NCBI GenBank assembly: GCA_022577435.1
Contig: JAKOON010000055.1
Span: forward strand, 774,117 to 838,116
Length of the DNA stretch: 64,000 nucleotides
Reading direction: 5' to 3'
Origin: Embiotoca jacksoni
Taxonomy: Eukaryota; Chordata; Actinopteri; Embiotocidae
Shown here one piece after another: positions 62,993 through 64,000 of the stretch. Made by a program: the position numbers and the translations under genes. Position 1 is the stretch's first letter, and the number at the start of each line of letters is the position of its first letter. Below the pieces are notes generated by a model that saw only the letters and a list, made by a program, of their open reading frames with translations, searched no databases and was not told the origin of the DNA.

Positions 62993-63124
62993 CCTCACCT
63001 CCTCCAGAGCCGCCACCGCGTTCCTGCAGTGGGACATCCGGGTGGTGAAGCTGGAGGTGGTCGGAGCCTTGTAGTCCTCATTAGTCTCCGAGATAAACTC
63101 CGTCACGCTGATGAGCTCCGGCAT
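48763..63124 (-). CDS. asap2: ArfGAP with SH3 domain, ankyrin repeat and PH domain 2
   Basis: ASAP2 is a PIP2-stimulated GTPase-activating protein for Arf1/Arf5/Arf6 acting at focal adhesions and endocytic membranes. Exons: 63124-62999, 59621-59549, 58453-58308, 58222-58148, 57384-57335, 57025-56896, 56589-56504, 56273-56198, 56107-56021, 55925-55822, 55517-55448, 54655-54568, 54461-54413, 54078-53912, 53376-53243, 53054-52960, 52878-52689, 52199-52114, 52032-51917, 51452-51385, 50977-50870, 50773-50539, 50426-50322, 50144-49883, 49695-49637, 49434-49370, 49085-48966, 48837-48763; 3045 nt, 1014 aa (human 1006). In order: BAR domain (exons 1-9), PH (exons 10-14), ArfGAP zinc finger CCDCGAAGP ... 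CIECSGIHRE with its arginine finger, ankyrin repeats (ETVLHLAVRMVDRNSLHIVD, STALHYCCLTDNSECLKLLL), proline-rich region, and SH3 (RVRAIYNCTADNPDELTF ... GAFPITFVHF). The ELPPKP-type repeats of ASAP1 are absent, which with synteny favours ASAP2. Confidence 0.97.
49111..49298 (-). mobile_element. tRNA-derived SINE with 7-bp target-site duplication
   Basis: Flanked by CTGATTA at 49104-49110 and 49299-49305. Read on the minus strand it starts ggctgtagctcagtcggtag with a perfect Pol III A box (TAGCTCAGTCGG, 49278-49289), then a B box (GGTTCAATCCC, 49235-49245), then ccttgagcaagacactgaac and a tail ending in TGTAATG repeats. It lies in ASAP2 intron 26, in the same orientation as the gene. Confidence 0.92.
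49781..49868. repeat. 10-bp minisatellite in ASAP2 intron 24
   Basis: About nine units of gaccagttct, two with gactagttct, ending 14 bp from the exon 24 donor. Confidence 0.95.
53546..53840. repeat. 27-bp minisatellite in ASAP2 intron 14
   Basis: About eleven units of agtaccggtaggaatagt then acaagcagt (27 bp; some shortened) make up over half of the 535-bp intron 53377-53911. Multiples of three open Ser/Thr-rich artefactual frames. Confidence 0.95.
54106..54361. repeat. ~19-bp minisatellite in ASAP2 intron 13
   Basis: Two unit types, accaaccgtccaaggacac and accaaccatcagaggacac, alternate through about 77% of the 334-bp intron 54079-54412. Together with the array of intron 14 it flanks exon 14. 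Confidence 0.95.
55345..55400. repeat. (GGT)n then poly(G) in ASAP2 intron 11
   Basis: About ten GGT units followed by 23 G (55378-55400). On the coding strand this is ACC repeats and a C run 47 bp downstream of the exon 11 donor. Confidence 0.93.
57396..57661. repeat. Opposed (CA)n and (TG)n runs in ASAP2 intron 4
   Basis: A CA tract with a (CACG) interruption (57396-57526) is followed 55 bp later by a TG tract (57580-57661). The two are complementary and could fold into a long imperfect hairpin. Confidence 0.95.
57698..57991 (-). repeat. Interspersed repeat family, copy D (near full length)
   Basis: In ASAP2 intron 4. It runs from gtgcccatatttggtcgagc through taggccccgcccacctacaa, acaggcctgtcaatcaaagc and agaaggagtttatctaac to ggccctcagtggtattacac. 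It is in reverse orientation to copies A, B and E and gives the best view of both ends. Confidence 0.88.
59372..59437. repeat. (CA)n in ASAP2 intron 2 region
   Basis: Interrupted CA run near exon 2, of the same kind as others in the gene (62943-62990 beside exon 1, TG 49611-49632 beside exon 25). Confidence 0.93.
59622..62998. other. ASAP2 intron 1 (3.4 kb)
   Basis: The largest intron. It holds interspersed repeat copy E, a TA/TG microsatellite (about 60908-60957), a minisatellite at 62583-62735 (units near 28 bp of agctgcacattcattaaaca or agctgcatgtttaccaaaca type) and a TG run beside exon 1. An 80-codon minus-strand frame at 60725-60483 is not supported as a gene. Confidence 0.8.
59991..60357 (+). 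repeat. Interspersed repeat family, copy E (longest)
   Basis: From gcaataccagcgagtgccac through gactcccattcaac, ctccttcttattag, tgattgacaggcctgtggtg and ggtgggcgggacgtagt to agctcgtccaaatatggtca. About 367 bp, including an extra segment before the final part compared with copy D. Confidence 0.88.
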
Positions 63125-63797
63125 CGTGAAGTCCCGACACAACGCAAACCGTCCCGACGCACAAAAACACCCTCACAACGACACACAAGTCAGCCCCGCA
63201 GGTGGAGCAGCCACACCTGCACGCCTCCAACTGGTCACAAAGATCCTCTGCTGGTTCCTGGACGCGCTCCTCCGCACAGCTGAAGCTCAAATCACATGGT
63301 TTTTTTTAAGAAGTTCGGTTTCCATGTTGGTTCCGCGGAGGTGAAGCACCGACAGCCTCCGTCACATTCCTCCGTCCTGCTGCTGCTTCACCTGAGGAAA
63401 CACCGAGGCGGGGCGGAGACACAAAGACTGGGCCGCGTGCGAGAGGGATCACTCCGCTGCGTTTTCCAGGAACCAGGAACCACAGGAACACGCAGCGAGG
63501 CGTGATTTCAGGCCACGCCCACGATGTTATTATCGATATGACACTTGAACAGGAGTGTGATTAAAATATAGGGAAAAAACCTTATTCATCTTTTTTTGTA
63601 TTTAGCTTTTTATTTATTAATTTCAAACTTTAAAAGTTGTCAAACATTTAAAGTGTGTTAGAGACACAGTGAAATAAATACTTACACCTCGGTGCCCCGG
63701 CACTTAAAGACACAAAGGAAGTATTTATTTACAAAATATTTTTCCAAAAGTGATATTTATACATTTAAACTACGTATAAAATATAATATGAAATACT
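63125..63797. other. ASAP2 upstream region
   Basis: CpG-containing sequence to about 63500, probably 5' UTR and promoter of ASAP2, then AT-rich sequence. No specific core promoter element can be assigned with confidence. Confidence 0.4.
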
Positions 63798-63882
63798 GCA
63801 GATATAAAAAGTAGCTTCAGGCATTGTTATAAAAGGACCTGCAGATACAAAAAGTAGCTTCAGGCATTGTTATAAAAGGACT
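63798..63882. repeat. 43-bp tandem duplication
   Basis: gcagatataaaaagtagctt then caggcattgttataaaagga occurs twice in tandem with only one or two differences (63798-63840 and 63841-63882). Confidence 0.95.
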
Positions 63883-64000
63883 GAAGGTGAATCTCAGGTA
63901 AAGAGAAGCTTTGATGCTTTTTGTGACGTTGCTGCCACCTAGTGGAAACAACTGAGATTACAACGACTGAGTCACGAAATTACGACGATAAAACAATATC

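Overview
The window is a gene-dense piece of a vertebrate nuclear genome, almost certainly a ray-finned (teleost) fish. Six multi-exon genes have GT-AG introns and vertebrate-type proteins. The introns are short and packed with CA/TG microsatellites and minisatellites. The interspersed repeats (a tRNA-derived SINE with a target-site duplication, a terminal-inverted-repeat element, several teleost-type dispersed repeats) are of fish type. Assembly from a draft is shown by a run of exactly 100 N at 13685-13784. I could not run any alignment. Gene identities rest on reading exon translations against remembered human proteins, and every exon list was checked for splice sites, phase and total length.

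Layout, left to right: RRM2 (-, 2002-5708, 10 exons, 385 aa); a 4.5 kb gap with an AT-rich minisatellite and an orphan CCAAT/GC-box cluster; KLF11 (-, 10186-14054, 4 exons, with two apparent +1 frameshifts); about 8.5 kb with no recognisable gene but several minisatellites and a TATA-like element; TAF1B (-, 22791-28779, 14 exons, 547 aa); an AT-rich spacer with a large palindrome; ADAM17 (+, 31004-38845, 18 exons, 846 aa); CPSF3 (-, 40560-45829, 18 exons, 687 aa); a transposon-rich spacer; ASAP2 (-, 48763-63124, 28 exons, 1014 aa).

The order and relative orientation are those of human 2p25.1 read backwards (ASAP2, CPSF3, ADAM17, TAF1B, KLF11, RRM2). ITGB1BP1, IAH1, YWHAQ, GRHL1 and CYS1, which lie between these genes in human, are not recognisable here. 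The genes are not a functional operon. They serve dNTP synthesis (RRM2), TGF-beta-linked transcription (KLF11), Pol I initiation (TAF1B), ectodomain shedding (ADAM17), pre-mRNA 3' end cleavage (CPSF3) and Arf GTPase control (ASAP2).

The most unusual signal is in the introns. At least six short introns in five genes consist largely of one minisatellite, sometimes running up to the splice site. In CPSF3 intron 4 the repeat unit is a copy of the end of exon 4 plus its 5' splice site, tandemly amplified about 17 times. In TAF1B intron 9 a 21-bp unit starts at the 5' splice site, carries about 23 copies of the branch-point consensus TACTAAC on the coding strand, and the whole 486-bp intron is a multiple of three without stop codons. 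KLF11 is the only gene here whose reading frame is broken.
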